Below, one piece after another: positions 27,739 to 37,404 of a DNA stretch of 64,000 bases; positions within the stretch are counted from its first letter, which is position 1; every line of letters starts with the position of its first letter. Source of the stretch: VXPQ01 sp965232485. GTDB taxonomy: Bacteria > Bacteroidota > Rhodothermia > Rhodothermales > VXPQ01. The stretch lies in the NCBI GenBank assembly GCA_965232485.1, contig OZ246975.1, positions 2,108,001 through 2,172,000 of the forward strand, in the 5' to 3' direction. Made by a program: the position numbers and the translations under genes. Under the pieces are notes generated by a model. It worked only from the letters and a program-made list of their open reading frames with translations. It was not told the origin of the DNA and made no database searches.

Positions 27739-29721
27739 CTATTGTAGCAGGGTAACAGGTTGATGGATCCTGTGCCCTGCCGTTTCCAGAACCAGTATAT
27801 AGGCTCCGGAGGCCAGGTGGTCAATCATCCATGTCACATGGTGGGCGCCTGGCCTTTGCGGCGGGTAGACGACCGCTTTTACCTCTCGACCAAGGAGGTC
27901 GAACACCTGCAGATGTACGGTAGACGGTTGGTCCAGGACATAATTGATATGGAGCTGATCAGCCGCCGGGTTTGGAAACACTTCCAGATGCAGATCTGGC
28001 AACGGAACCTGGTCGGGCAGTGTGTCGCCAGCATGTAGCAAAATTTCCGACAGGGCAACACCGTAGACAAAGGGGTAGAACGTGGACCACCCGACTGCAC
28101 GCTGGTAATAGTCTGTACCCGACTCGGAGTTTGTCCACAGCGTTCCATCTGGCGAGAACGCAAGATCCTCGATGCCATGGGGAAACGTGATGCTGGCCTC
28201 CCAGGCAGGAAGGGTATCAGGAAGGAGGTCAGCACGTTTAAAGCGTAGCACTTCCGCCTCCCGGCTATTGCGGTTACGGGCCATGAAAACATAGACCGTG
28301 TTGTCCACGGCATGGAAGTCCACCCCCTGTATCCTGCGCGGGATGGGATAGATGACGGGGCTCGCACCCTGTACGATCAGACCTGCTTCGTCCAGTGGAT
28401 AGCCGTACAGATAGGGCTGCTGCTGTCCGCCGGTCCGGTAATCGCCTACCCAAAGCGTGTCCTGGAAAGACGACACAAAAGAAGCCTTGCTTCGAACATT
28501 TCGGGTTCCGTGCGAATCCGCCAACAGATCTATATACCGATCGCCGGCCTCTTCGTATGGTGGAAGAATATAGCGTTCCACCGTTCCTTCAGAGGCGACA
28601 TAAATGGCCTCGCCGACGACGGCGACCCCTCCAACGTGCGCCGTTCTCAGTTGGCCGTTCAGGCGAAATGTGCGGCGTGCGTGACCCGTGGCAACGTCAA
28701 TCTCGACAACGATGGAACGCCTCGACGCCAGCCGGTTGTTACGGGTCCTGTGGTAATAGGATACATAGACCAGCTTGGCCTGCCCCGCTTCGTCGCTCAC
28801 TACGGCTGTGCCCTGCGGGATGAAGGCATCGTTCACATGCGGCAAGAAAAAGCGGCGGGTAACCGGCGTGGTATACGTGTTTATACGCTGGTCCATGGGG
28901 AGATTAAAGCTTCCCGGTTCATAGTCATGGAAAGCAGGCATGCCGAAGTAGGCGCTTCCATCGAAGGGCGGAGCCGTACCGAGGTAGGACGGATGGGCGA
29001 CATAGTCGCGCACTAAAGCAGCGAAAACCAGCCCCCTGATGTCGCCCTTCAAACTCAGGGCATCCTCTGTGCCCGTGGCCTCTGTCCCCACGAAAAATGG
29101 CTGCGGTATGACGTAGGGCGATGCAATCGTTGCCGCCTTCGACTCCTCTGCGTCCAGTTTGCCATCGCGGTATATCCTGAGAATCAGCGTATTCGAAAAC
29201 GTGTACTCGGCGGTTGCTGCAATCCACACGTCCTGACCAACTACTACCTCTTCCGAGCCCGCAATGCGGTAGGCTACTCCCCCAATGACCACCGTGAAAT
29301 AGGGTATGCCTGTTTCCAGGCCGAGAGTAAATCCGTCGAGTGATCCGATGCGATTGCTGAGCAGTGTGTGGTGAGCGTCGCGTTCCAGCAGCCGCAGCCA
29401 CACCTCGGCTGTCATTCGCGGACCAGCCGGCTGGTTCACATTTGTGCTGGCGCTTCCCCGCATCGTGGATGATGCCCCCTCGAATTCAGCAGCCCAAATG
29501 GGATCGTAGCCCCAGCCACCTGGCCAGCGTGCCTGGCGTTCCTGCGGGTCAAGAAACGGTCCCGCCTCTACATGCCGTGTTTCAACTACTGAGGATAATT
29601 CCGTCGACCCGGGCAGATAGCGAAAAACCACACCAGCCGCATCAACCTGCCCTGCAGAGAGCATAAGCACAGCCACCGCCAGATAGGGGCGGAGCCTGTT
29701 GCATCCGGGAATCATGCACAT
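27739..29721 (-). CDS. Secreted LamG-like/beta-propeller protein with T9SS sorting domain
   Basis: 660 aa. A signal peptide is visible (LRPYLAVAVLMLSAGQVDA). Residues about 80-240 read like a concanavalin/LamG sandwich (MTAEVWLRLLERDAHHTLLSNR, GFTLGLETGIPYFTVVIGG, LILRIYRDGKLDAEE). The middle has repeated propeller-like strands (GVAVVGEAIYVASEGTVERY, GIEDLAFSPDGTLWTNSESG). The end is a sorting domain (LEVFPNPAADQLHINY, VFDLLGREVKAVV, SGAYILVLETAG). Likely a T9SS cargo on the cell surface. Function unknown; neighbours in the same cluster share the same architecture. Confidence 0.75.
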   Translation of the reverse strand: MCMIPGCNRLRPYLAVAVLMLSAGQVDAAGVVFRYLPGSTELSSVVETRHVEAGPFLDPQERQARWPGGWGYDPIWAAEFEGASSTMRGSASTNVNQPAGPRMTAEVWLRLLERDAHHTLLSNRIGSLDGFTLGLETGIPYFTVVIGGVAYRIAGSEEVVVGQDVWIAATAEYTFSNTLILRIYRDGKLDAEESKAATIASPYVIPQPFFVGTEATGTEDALSLKGDIRGLVFAALVRDYVAHPSYLGTAPPFDGSAYFGMPAFHDYEPGSFNLPMDQRINTYTTPVTRRFFLPHVNDAFIPQGTAVVSDEAGQAKLVYVSYYHRTRNNRLASRRSIVVEIDVATGHARRTFRLNGQLRTAHVGGVAVVGEAIYVASEGTVERYILPPYEEAGDRYIDLLADSHGTRNVRSKASFVSSFQDTLWVGDYRTGGQQQPYLYGYPLDEAGLIVQGASPVIYPIPRRIQGVDFHAVDNTVYVFMARNRNSREAEVLRFKRADLLPDTLPAWEASITFPHGIEDLAFSPDGTLWTNSESGTDYYQRAVGWSTFYPFVYGVALSEILLHAGDTLPDQVPLPDLHLEVFPNPAADQLHINYVLDQPSTVHLQVFDLLGREVKAVVYPPQRPGAHHVTWMIDHLASGAYILVLETAGHRIHQPVTLLQ

Positions 29722-29817
29722 TCTTGCGTGTGAAGAGTGTCACATCAGGAACTTGCCCGCCGGTCGTCCCAGGGAGACGACCGGCGGACAGAAGAGGCTA
29801 CCCGCCGGTCTGAAGGA

Positions 29818-32793
29818 CTACTTCAGCAAGACCATCTTTCGTACCAGATGCGTGTTGTCGGCATGCAGCACATAGAAGTATACGCCACTGGCGAGGCGAT
29901 CGGCCTGGAAGTTGATCGTATAAGTCCCTGCAGCCAGCGCCTCGTTGGTCAGCACCTGGACACGCTGACCCAACACGTTGTATACCTCGACCCTTACATT
30001 GGTCATGTGCGGAATGGTGTACGTAATCGATGTGTTGGGATTGAACGGGTTCGGATAGTTCTGTTCGAGAGAAAATTCTTTTGGCAGTTCGTCTTCGGTA
30101 ACTCCAGTCACAAGCGTGGAAGCGTCGATCCACATCGGCATAGTAGCCGCGTCAAAATTTCCATCTCTATCAAAACCGCCGAGGTGTCCCGTGAATCCGT
30201 TCCCAGTGGCATCCTCCGTGGTTTCACCCTGTCCCTCGTCGAAATGCCAGAGCGCCAGGGTCATTGCATCAGGCTCGTACGGTTCCGTCTGCAAGTCGAA
30301 GGCGTCGGCGCCGGCATACCGATCGACCAGCGAGACGCGTACCTCATCGATCATGCCGCGGAAACCTTCGTACCTGTCGTTCCAGAGGTCTGCGGCGCCG
30401 TTGCCTATTGCCGCTTGCATCGAGCCTCCCAGCAATGGAAGATCCGACTCGACTTCGGCGACCTTTGTGCCGTCAATATACATCCGCATCTTGTCCGCAA
30501 CATTCCACGTTATCGCCACATGATACCAGCGCGGGAAGAATTTCGCGCGGGTGTCGTCCCCCTGTTCGAGATTGGTGGTATTGTTGCCGTCCTGCATGAA
30601 GAACAGGAGACGCCCCTCGCTACGCCGCCAACCCAGACCCAGATCGCCGGGATTGTTGCCCCCGAGATTCTTGCCAAACAGGTACGTCCAGTCGGGGTCA
30701 TGGGTGTCATTCGTCAGGAGCGAGTCGGGTCTGAACCAGAGTTCAACGGTGCCCTCGTCCATCCGGATCGGGAAGAGCTGGGGAGCATCGCGGATTTCAA
30801 CGCGGTCACGCTCCCACCAGTTGAACGCCATCACATAGCCCGTACCCCAGGGATGGGGAACATCCTTGAATTCGTCAAGCCCGCCGACGCCATCAATGGT
30901 TGCTGCCGGCGACCAGGACCCGCCGCCGGTGGTCGAATGCTGAACAAAGGGATCCATGGCCAGGAAATTACCGTCGGGCTCGCGCGTGATGGAATTATCC
31001 ATGTTTGCCTCAGCAGCCGTATTCAGGGTAAACTCCCAGTCCACGTTACTTCCGCCGCTCATGATCGTCGGTGCGACTCCACCGCTTGCACCGCCGAAAG
31101 CGACGTAGGCATCGTACGAGCCGTCAGCACTTACCAGTACCGCGTGGTCTCCTGCTTCATCCAGGCCGTCGCCAAGACTGCCGCTGGCTGCAAAGACCCG
31201 CGACTGAAGCGGATCTGCATTGTACCCCGGCACGGCGGACACATCACCACCCCCAAAGACAGCGACCAGCTTTAGCGGAGGGAGAACGAAGCCCTCCGGG
31301 AACGTGAACGAAAGGCCCCCGGGATCTCCGACGCTCCAGCCGGAGAGATTAACGGACATCTCTTCGCTGGTGTTGATGAGCTCGATGAATTCGTCCTGCA
31401 TGGCGTCGACTGTGCCGTCGCCGTTGGCGTCGCCTGCCGCATCGGCAAGGATTTCGTTGATGACGATCGTAACGGGCGGCTGTGGCGGCGGTACTTGCAT
31501 GCGGCCGTCTATAGTAAGGGCCGGCGAAAATGCATTGGTGCTCACTTCCAGATGTTGCACGAATGGATCCGGCACATTAACGTTGCCGTCCGGAAAGCGT
31601 GTCACCGAATTGTCCGCGTTAGCGGGCGCAGCAATATCCTGCTCGATCTCGAATTCCGTACCAGCCGGGTACGTCCCCTCGGCAGGCCCCCCCGTGTTGG
31701 CTTTGCTTCCGTAGGCGAACCATGTATCATACGCCCCGTCATCAGACAGGAGTATGATAATATCACCGCCGTTGGCGAAGCCGTTCCCCACGGTGCTGTC
31801 AGCCTGAAATACACGCGTCATCATCGGATCCGCATTGTAGCCCGGGACATTGCTTACATCTCCTCCACCAAAGACAGCGATGATGCCACGCGGCTCCACC
31901 ATATATCCATCCGGAAAAACAAAGGCAATACCCTCGTCGTCTCCCAGCATCCATCCTCCAATATCAACTGCGGTATCGCCTACGTTCGCCAATTCGATGA
32001 ATTCATCCTGTGACGAGCTACGCGTGCCGTCTCCGTTGGCGTCACCGGCGTCTCCTCCTGGCGGATCGGCTAAAACCTCGTTGATAACGATGGAGAGCGG
32101 CGGCCGGGTCTTGGGGACCATGTTCCCGCCGGTGATGGTCAGCCCCGGCGAAAAAAGGTCGGAGCTTACCGAACTATGCTGTACGAATGGATCGGGGTTC
32201 GAGATATCGCCATCGGGATTTCTCGTAACAGAGACATCCTCATTGGCCGCCACATGCACATGCACTTCGAACTCGAATGTGATATTTGCGACCACATCCG
32301 AGGTTGGCGGGCCCTGATCAGTCTTCGAATTGTAGGCAATGTACATATCTTCATTGCCGTCGGGCGACTGGATGACGATGTAGTCACCGCCGTTGGCGAA
32401 ACCGTTGCCCACGGTACTGTCGGCCTGGAATGCACGCGTCACAAGGGGATCCGCATCGTAACCCGGAACATTTGAGACATCGCCGCCGCCGAAAATGACG
32501 ATTAGCGCCCTGGGAGGCAGCATGTAGCCGTCCGGGAACGTAAAGTTTATTCCCTCATCGTCACCGACCATCCAGCCGGTCAAATCGAGCGTATCCGCAC
32601 TGACATTGGCAAGTTCCAGAAACTCGTCCTGCGAGCCGGAACGCGTGCCGTCTCCGTTGGCGTCACCGGGAGCGTCACCCGGCGGGTCGGCAAGAAACTC
32701 ATTCACAATAAGGCGTGGTGTTTGTTGTGCTACGGCTTCGCTGGCACATAAAAACATGCAGATGCAGGCGAGAAAGGGCAGGAATGTTTTCAT
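29818..32793 (-). CDS. Secreted protein with three lamin-tail domains, LamG domain and T9SS sorting domain
   Basis: 991 aa. Signal peptide KTFLPFLACICMFLCASEAVAQ. Three tandem lamin-tail (LTD) domains each start with VNE(F/V/I)LAD, contain DANGDGT, DEF(L/I)EL, GWxxGD, PxGFxL- or PDGYM-type strands and FGGGDVSxVPGY, and end DPFVQH. They are separated by short proline-rich linkers. A LamG domain follows (DEGTVELWFRPDSLL, RWYHVAITWNVADKMRMYIDG), and a type A sorting domain closes the protein (LEQNYPNPFNPNTSITYTIP). Likely a surface adhesin or matrix protein. The repeats are also visible at DNA level. Confidence 0.85.
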   Translation of the reverse strand: MKTFLPFLACICMFLCASEAVAQQTPRLIVNEFLADPPGDAPGDANGDGTRSGSQDEFLELANVSADTLDLTGWMVGDDEGINFTFPDGYMLPPRALIVIFGGGDVSNVPGYDADPLVTRAFQADSTVGNGFANGGDYIVIQSPDGNEDMYIAYNSKTDQGPPTSDVVANITFEFEVHVHVAANEDVSVTRNPDGDISNPDPFVQHSSVSSDLFSPGLTITGGNMVPKTRPPLSIVINEVLADPPGGDAGDANGDGTRSSSQDEFIELANVGDTAVDIGGWMLGDDEGIAFVFPDGYMVEPRGIIAVFGGGDVSNVPGYNADPMMTRVFQADSTVGNGFANGGDIIILLSDDGAYDTWFAYGSKANTGGPAEGTYPAGTEFEIEQDIAAPANADNSVTRFPDGNVNVPDPFVQHLEVSTNAFSPALTIDGRMQVPPPQPPVTIVINEILADAAGDANGDGTVDAMQDEFIELINTSEEMSVNLSGWSVGDPGGLSFTFPEGFVLPPLKLVAVFGGGDVSAVPGYNADPLQSRVFAASGSLGDGLDEAGDHAVLVSADGSYDAYVAFGGASGGVAPTIMSGGSNVDWEFTLNTAAEANMDNSITREPDGNFLAMDPFVQHSTTGGGSWSPAATIDGVGGLDEFKDVPHPWGTGYVMAFNWWERDRVEIRDAPQLFPIRMDEGTVELWFRPDSLLTNDTHDPDWTYLFGKNLGGNNPGDLGLGWRRSEGRLLFFMQDGNNTTNLEQGDDTRAKFFPRWYHVAITWNVADKMRMYIDGTKVAEVESDLPLLGGSMQAAIGNGAADLWNDRYEGFRGMIDEVRVSLVDRYAGADAFDLQTEPYEPDAMTLALWHFDEGQGETTEDATGNGFTGHLGGFDRDGNFDAATMPMWIDASTLVTGVTEDELPKEFSLEQNYPNPFNPNTSITYTIPHMTNVRVEVYNVLGQRVQVLTNEALAAGTYTINFQADRLASGVYFYVLHADNTHLVRKMVLLK

Positions 32794-32969
32794 GGCGCAA
32801 TCGGTTTAGCCAAAGTGTGATACGAAAGTTTAGATAAGGAATTGTATATATATATCGTAAACTAAAACGAAAGATGCCAGTCCCGATTTTCGAAAAACCA
32901 TAATCCATATTAAGAAAGATGTGTAGTACCGCCAGGACCCCAAGGCAGGTAACGGGCGGTCCTGACAGG
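32794..32969. other. AT-rich leader inside the surface-protein cluster
   Basis: 176 bp between the PorV-like gene and the lamin-tail gene. It is much richer in A+T than the surrounding DNA, with a TATATATATA run near 32,845-32,857. A second promoter for the downstream genes probably lies here; no exact TAnnTTTG box was found. Confidence 0.35.
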
Positions 32970-34085
32970 TCAGCGGGTTAGGGTGACGGTGAAGCGGTGG
33001 GTCGCGTTCAGAATACCCCACGTCGCATACGCATAGTCTATTATCACGCCAAGTTGACCGAATACGCGTCGCTCAAGCCCCATGCCGAGCGTGTATCCGC
33101 CGGTGCGATCCGCCTCAAAATAAGACACCAGTCCCGCCCGAAAGGAAATCGTATCAATGAACGTGTATTCGAGTCCCGCGTTGACGGCTTCGCTGTTGTC
33201 CGAGGGATGCAGAAGGTCGGCTGCGAGAACCATGCGGTGCATGGGGGCCTCCAGCCGGTACGAAACTCCAAACCTGAACAGGAGTGGCAAAGAGAACGCA
33301 TCCGTCTGCAGATTAACATTGAGCTTATCATTGCTGAAGTTGATCGGATCGTCGTCAAAAGGCCTGCGCAGGTCCCGCCCCTTCAGTTGCATATCGCTAC
33401 CGAAGTTGGCGAGACTCGCAGCCAGGCTCAAGCCCGGAAGGTTGGTGTGATACATCATCCCCAGGTCGAATGCATATGAACTGGCTTTCTCGTGCCATAG
33501 GGTCTCCTGAACAATCTTGCCCGAGACGCCCGCCATAAATCGAGGAGTGAGCCGTGCGGCGTAGGTTAGCGTAAGGGCCAGATCGGACACACTATAGAAT
33601 TCTCCCGTGCCTTTCGGCTGCAAGATGGTGCGTACGGGCGCCTGATCCACAATGTCGAAACTCATCACACTTAGCCCCAGAGCGCCGATCCGAGGAAGGA
33701 CCAGGACCGCCGCGACATGGTCAAGCTGGGTGTTGGCAAGCCATTCGGTATGGTCGAAGGAGACTGAAACCGTGCCGTCCAACGCAACGGCAGCGGCGGG
33801 ATTCCAGAACATGGACGATGCGTCATGAGGCAGGGCAACGCCGGCATTGCCCATAGCCTGAGCGCGACCTCCGACACCGATTTCAAGAAACGCAGCGGCA
33901 CTCGTGCCGGCGTTGGAAATGTCTTCAACAAAGTTCACCGGCCGATCCACCTCCTGCCCCCACACGACAATGGGAAGCAACAATGCGGTGACTGTGGCGC
34001 ATACGACATACCAGGCTACGCGTGCGCCACCCCGCACCCATCGCAGGGTATCGGTTGCGTTACAAGGGGACGGTATGTGACGCAT
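32970..34085 (-). CDS. PorV/PorQ-family outer-membrane protein
   Basis: 371 aa. The signal region is VVCATVTALLLPIVVWGQ. The mature protein opens with AGTSAAAFLEIGVGGRAQAMGNAGVAL and ASSMFWNPAAAVAL, the pattern seen in PorV/PorQ (UPF0164-like) barrels, and continues as alternating strands to a C-terminal THRFTVTLTR. PorV in characterised T9SS species helps deliver cargo to the surface. The gene follows the large T9SS-sorted protein by 5 bp, so it may be a dedicated partner of the proteins made by this cluster. That partnership is an inference. Confidence 0.8.
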   Translation of the reverse strand: MRHIPSPCNATDTLRWVRGGARVAWYVVCATVTALLLPIVVWGQEVDRPVNFVEDISNAGTSAAAFLEIGVGGRAQAMGNAGVALPHDASSMFWNPAAAVALDGTVSVSFDHTEWLANTQLDHVAAVLVLPRIGALGLSVMSFDIVDQAPVRTILQPKGTGEFYSVSDLALTLTYAARLTPRFMAGVSGKIVQETLWHEKASSYAFDLGMMYHTNLPGLSLAASLANFGSDMQLKGRDLRRPFDDDPINFSNDKLNVNLQTDAFSLPLLFRFGVSYRLEAPMHRMVLAADLLHPSDNSEAVNAGLEYTFIDTISFRAGLVSYFEADRTGGYTLGMGLERRVFGQLGVIIDYAYATWGILNATHRFTVTLTR

Positions 34086-34090
34086 GGCCT

Positions 34091-37000
34091 TTACTTGATG
34101 AGGGTGAATTTCCCGATCTTGTTACCGACGCCAGGCGCTTCAACATGAAAGATGTAGACGCCGAAGGCGACCGTGAGGCCGTCCTTTGATACAAGATCCC
34201 AACTCTCCGTACCATCTTCCGCGGGGGCGTCGTGATTAATTGTCTGGACGAGTTTGCCCGCCATGTTGAAGATGCGGATTGTGCACTTCGGCGGCAGGTT
34301 AACGAAATCAATGCGCCGCTCGCCGCGGCCGGTCTGGTTGAACAGAGGACGCTCCCAGGAAGCACTCGCCACATACGGATCCGGCACGACATAGATATTA
34401 TCGAGATCGTCCCGCGCCAGCGTTTCATCAAAGGCGGAGGCCTGCGTCGTGAAGGTAATCCGGTCGAGTGATGAGAAGGGCTTGGAGACTTGCAGTGTAT
34501 ACACATCGCCCGGTTCCGGCATTATAGCGTCCTCCCCCTGTGGCGCCAGAAAACTAAGGCGCCACCCCAGGTTGAAGCGCAAGCCATCGACATCGAATAC
34601 AATGGTTACGATGTCCCCGGCGCTCAGCAGGCCATCCGCATTCCCTGTCTCTTCGAACAAGAATTCGAAGGAGCGATCCGTGGTCGTGCTCCTGACTTCA
34701 AAGTTGACCGGGACGCCCTGCTGGAAGCCAAATTGCACGAAACTGGTGTCCACGCCCGGTTCGGCTATACGTATTTCGATGTCCTCGGGCAGTGCGACGC
34801 TGCGCCCGGACGAGACCAGATCAATGTCGGCCTGTATATTGCTGTTTCCTTGCGTCCAGCCGTACACCGTGGGCGCTGCGGCCTCCGGCGTAAATATCTT
34901 GAAGCGCATGCCTTCTCGTATACGGGTTATCAGATCGAGGCTGTCAAAGAGGGCTGTTTCGTATACGATGCGCCCCGACAGCAATTCCTCGATACGCACT
35001 CCCTTCGTGAGCAAGGAACGGGTTGTGTCGGTGAAGGTGATTGCGTACTGCGCACCGTTCCGGATACTGTCGGGCACGACTACTTCGATGTCCACGCGGC
35101 CCGTGCCTGGTCCTTCGTGCTCGACATTACCCTGGATATCCCCCGCAATGAAACCCGCGCTCGGTGCATTGGGAACGACGACCGCCGTATTCCTGTCAAG
35201 AAACGTAACGTTGCCAACCAGGTCGGTCTGTATGATTTTTGCGCTCTCACTCGGAGCGATAGGGGTGAGTTTGTCTTTGTCGCTGAGGCCGCGGGCAAAA
35301 AAATCGACATCGTAACCGCCATCATACGAAACGACGGCGTAATAATAGGTCCGGCCGTTATCAAGGCCTTCATCGACAAAGAAGTACCGCAGGCCCGTGT
35401 CCTTGCCTACATTGTAAACTGCGCCGGACTCGCCAATCTGAATGGGGTGGGGACCCCTGAGGCCGTTTTTCAGATCAAACTGCATTATCGGCTTCCAGAG
35501 GGTCGGGTTGCCGAACGCGTCGCTGATCGTCTTGATCGAATTGAAAGAGGGGTCGGTAGACCGGTAGATCAGGTACCCTTCAAAGTCACGCCCGTAGATC
35601 GGGTCACGAGAGAATTCCGCCCGATTATCCCACATCAACGTTACCTTGCGATCCCCCGGCACCGCTGTCAGCGTAGGTTTGTTGGGCGGTTTCGCAAAAG
35701 AATAATCCGCGTCGTAGATGCGCTGCATCGTGCGTTTGTTGCGCAGGATGTCATCTAAATCCCGGCCGAACAGGTTGGCAATAGCAAACTTCCGGGTTTC
35801 TTCCCGGGGTAATTCGAAGTAACCCGAGCCGTAGATAAAAGCCAGGTTGCTCGGCATAGAGCCGCCAAATCGTCCCGGCTCCATTTCTCGCCATGTCCGG
35901 GCATCGTCACTTACGTTCCCGGCGGGGCGAAGCACAAAGCTGGTAAGACCAATCTGGTCCGATTCGTCGTTGTCCGTTTTTCCGAAGTTGGGCTCGCCCG
36001 CATCAGGCATTCCGTTGCCTTCGGTGCCGTCGATGTCAGGGCCCGGATAACCTTCTGCTTCGGGGCCGAGTCCATCCGAACCCGTGTCGTCCAGAATCGG
36101 CTCATCGGGATCCTGCACGCCATTCTCGTTGGTATCCAGAAAGGCAACCCAATCCATGTCTTCATCCCCCGTCCACCAGGCTCCTTGCTCGTAGGCCGGA
36201 CGCAGCGCCACGTCGCCAAAGAAATTCTCGAAGGCGACCCGGTCATACCGGGAATCGAGATACGCATCGATCTGGTCCTGGCCAAGCAGCAGGGTTCCCC
36301 GTGGATTATCCTGCCGTTCGTCGATGATGCCGTCCTGATCGCTGTCGATCTCATCCAGAGGATCTCCAGGACTTTCCAGGAAGGCAAAGCCGAAGTAGCC
36401 CACGCCGGGGCGCCCACGATTGTCAATTCCGTCCCGGTCCCACATATAGACGATATCATCAACCTGTTGGAAATCGGCAAAATCGTCGACAGAGTCGCCT
36501 TGCCCGCCTACAGCGGGGTCCACATACATGCCGAAGACGACACGCAGGAGCGGCTTGTGGCTGACGTTCTTGATATCATAGCGGACGATAAGTATATCTT
36601 CAGCCTGCACGGAGACCCATTGATAACCGCGAACCCTGACTTCAAGGCCAAGGCCTCGCAGACCTGCAGGAAAGGCAGCAGAGTCCTGGGCGCTGCCAAT
36701 GAAGGGATAGTAAGGGAACTCATCATTATTGCGGTCATCCATCACATAGTAGCTCTCCTGATCACCACGGACAAACGATCCGAATTCCCCGTTCCACCGC
36801 CCGTCGCGGGAGCCCGGCAGGCCCGGATGGTCATGGGGCCAGTTCGTAGGCCAGGTCTCTTTCAAGTGACTCATGGCAGGGTAGTTAAGCCTGTTGGCCG
36901 CTCCGGAATGAAAATAGCCTGCAAGCGGCTCCCAGCCATAGGTATGCGATCCGTCGGGACTGATGTCGAACGATCCAGGATTGGTGTAATTCTCCGAAAC

Positions 37001-37402
37001 GACTTTAATCAGATTGTTGTTGGCATCCAGCACTTCAGCCCCGGCCATCATAATGAATTCAAACCCGTACCACGTTCCGGAACCTTTGGGCCATTCCATC
37101 TTGGGGGGCTCATAGCGCGATCCAAGATTGCCGAAGTTCGAGTAGCGGGTAAAGACCAGGTTGCCGTCATGGATGCCTGTCCGCCGCTGGTCCCTTCCCC
37201 CCTCGGGCCGCGTTTGAGCATGTCCGGGTCCAATGCTGACAAAGGGCAGCAGTAGCCCGATCGGCAGTATCCTCACGAATATGGCTACCGCCAGGCGCCG
37301 ACCCGGTATTGTGATCGTCCCGTCAGCGAAACCCACGGGACGCAATCGGAGCCTGGCGAAAGCTGCGACGATATACATGATCCGATCCAGGGTCGCTCGC
37401 AT
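34091..37402 (-). CDS. Large secreted T9SS-sorted protein of unknown function
   Basis: 1,103 aa. A long N-terminal region precedes a hydrophobic segment (LPIGLLLPFVSIGPGHAQ) that looks like a signal peptide, so the true start may be later than ATG 37,402. The mature part has fibronectin-like or interaction domains (NKPTLTAVPGDRKVTLMWDNRAE, TYYYAVVSYDGG), calcium-binding-like acidic loops (DSDQDGIIDERQDN, DTNENGVQDPDEP) and ends with a FlgD-like sorting domain (CTIRIFNMAGKLVQTINH, GVYIFHVEA). It starts 2 bp after the TonB receptor stop and is followed by the PorV-like gene, suggesting translation as one unit. Confidence 0.75.
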   Translation of the reverse strand: MRATLDRIMYIVAAFARLRLRPVGFADGTITIPGRRLAVAIFVRILPIGLLLPFVSIGPGHAQTRPEGGRDQRRTGIHDGNLVFTRYSNFGNLGSRYEPPKMEWPKGSGTWYGFEFIMMAGAEVLDANNNLIKVVSENYTNPGSFDISPDGSHTYGWEPLAGYFHSGAANRLNYPAMSHLKETWPTNWPHDHPGLPGSRDGRWNGEFGSFVRGDQESYYVMDDRNNDEFPYYPFIGSAQDSAAFPAGLRGLGLEVRVRGYQWVSVQAEDILIVRYDIKNVSHKPLLRVVFGMYVDPAVGGQGDSVDDFADFQQVDDIVYMWDRDGIDNRGRPGVGYFGFAFLESPGDPLDEIDSDQDGIIDERQDNPRGTLLLGQDQIDAYLDSRYDRVAFENFFGDVALRPAYEQGAWWTGDEDMDWVAFLDTNENGVQDPDEPILDDTGSDGLGPEAEGYPGPDIDGTEGNGMPDAGEPNFGKTDNDESDQIGLTSFVLRPAGNVSDDARTWREMEPGRFGGSMPSNLAFIYGSGYFELPREETRKFAIANLFGRDLDDILRNKRTMQRIYDADYSFAKPPNKPTLTAVPGDRKVTLMWDNRAEFSRDPIYGRDFEGYLIYRSTDPSFNSIKTISDAFGNPTLWKPIMQFDLKNGLRGPHPIQIGESGAVYNVGKDTGLRYFFVDEGLDNGRTYYYAVVSYDGGYDVDFFARGLSDKDKLTPIAPSESAKIIQTDLVGNVTFLDRNTAVVVPNAPSAGFIAGDIQGNVEHEGPGTGRVDIEVVVPDSIRNGAQYAITFTDTTRSLLTKGVRIEELLSGRIVYETALFDSLDLITRIREGMRFKIFTPEAAAPTVYGWTQGNSNIQADIDLVSSGRSVALPEDIEIRIAEPGVDTSFVQFGFQQGVPVNFEVRSTTTDRSFEFLFEETGNADGLLSAGDIVTIVFDVDGLRFNLGWRLSFLAPQGEDAIMPEPGDVYTLQVSKPFSSLDRITFTTQASAFDETLARDDLDNIYVVPDPYVASASWERPLFNQTGRGERRIDFVNLPPKCTIRIFNMAGKLVQTINHDAPAEDGTESWDLVSKDGLTVAFGVYIFHVEAPGVGNKIGKFTLIK

Positions 37403-37404
37403 GG

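Noticed and set aside
31240..32720. Regularly spaced similar DNA blocks as a possible CRISPR or tandem-repeat array
   Set aside because: The blocks are three coding lamin-tail domain repeats of about 0.6-0.7 kb spacing, in one intact frame.
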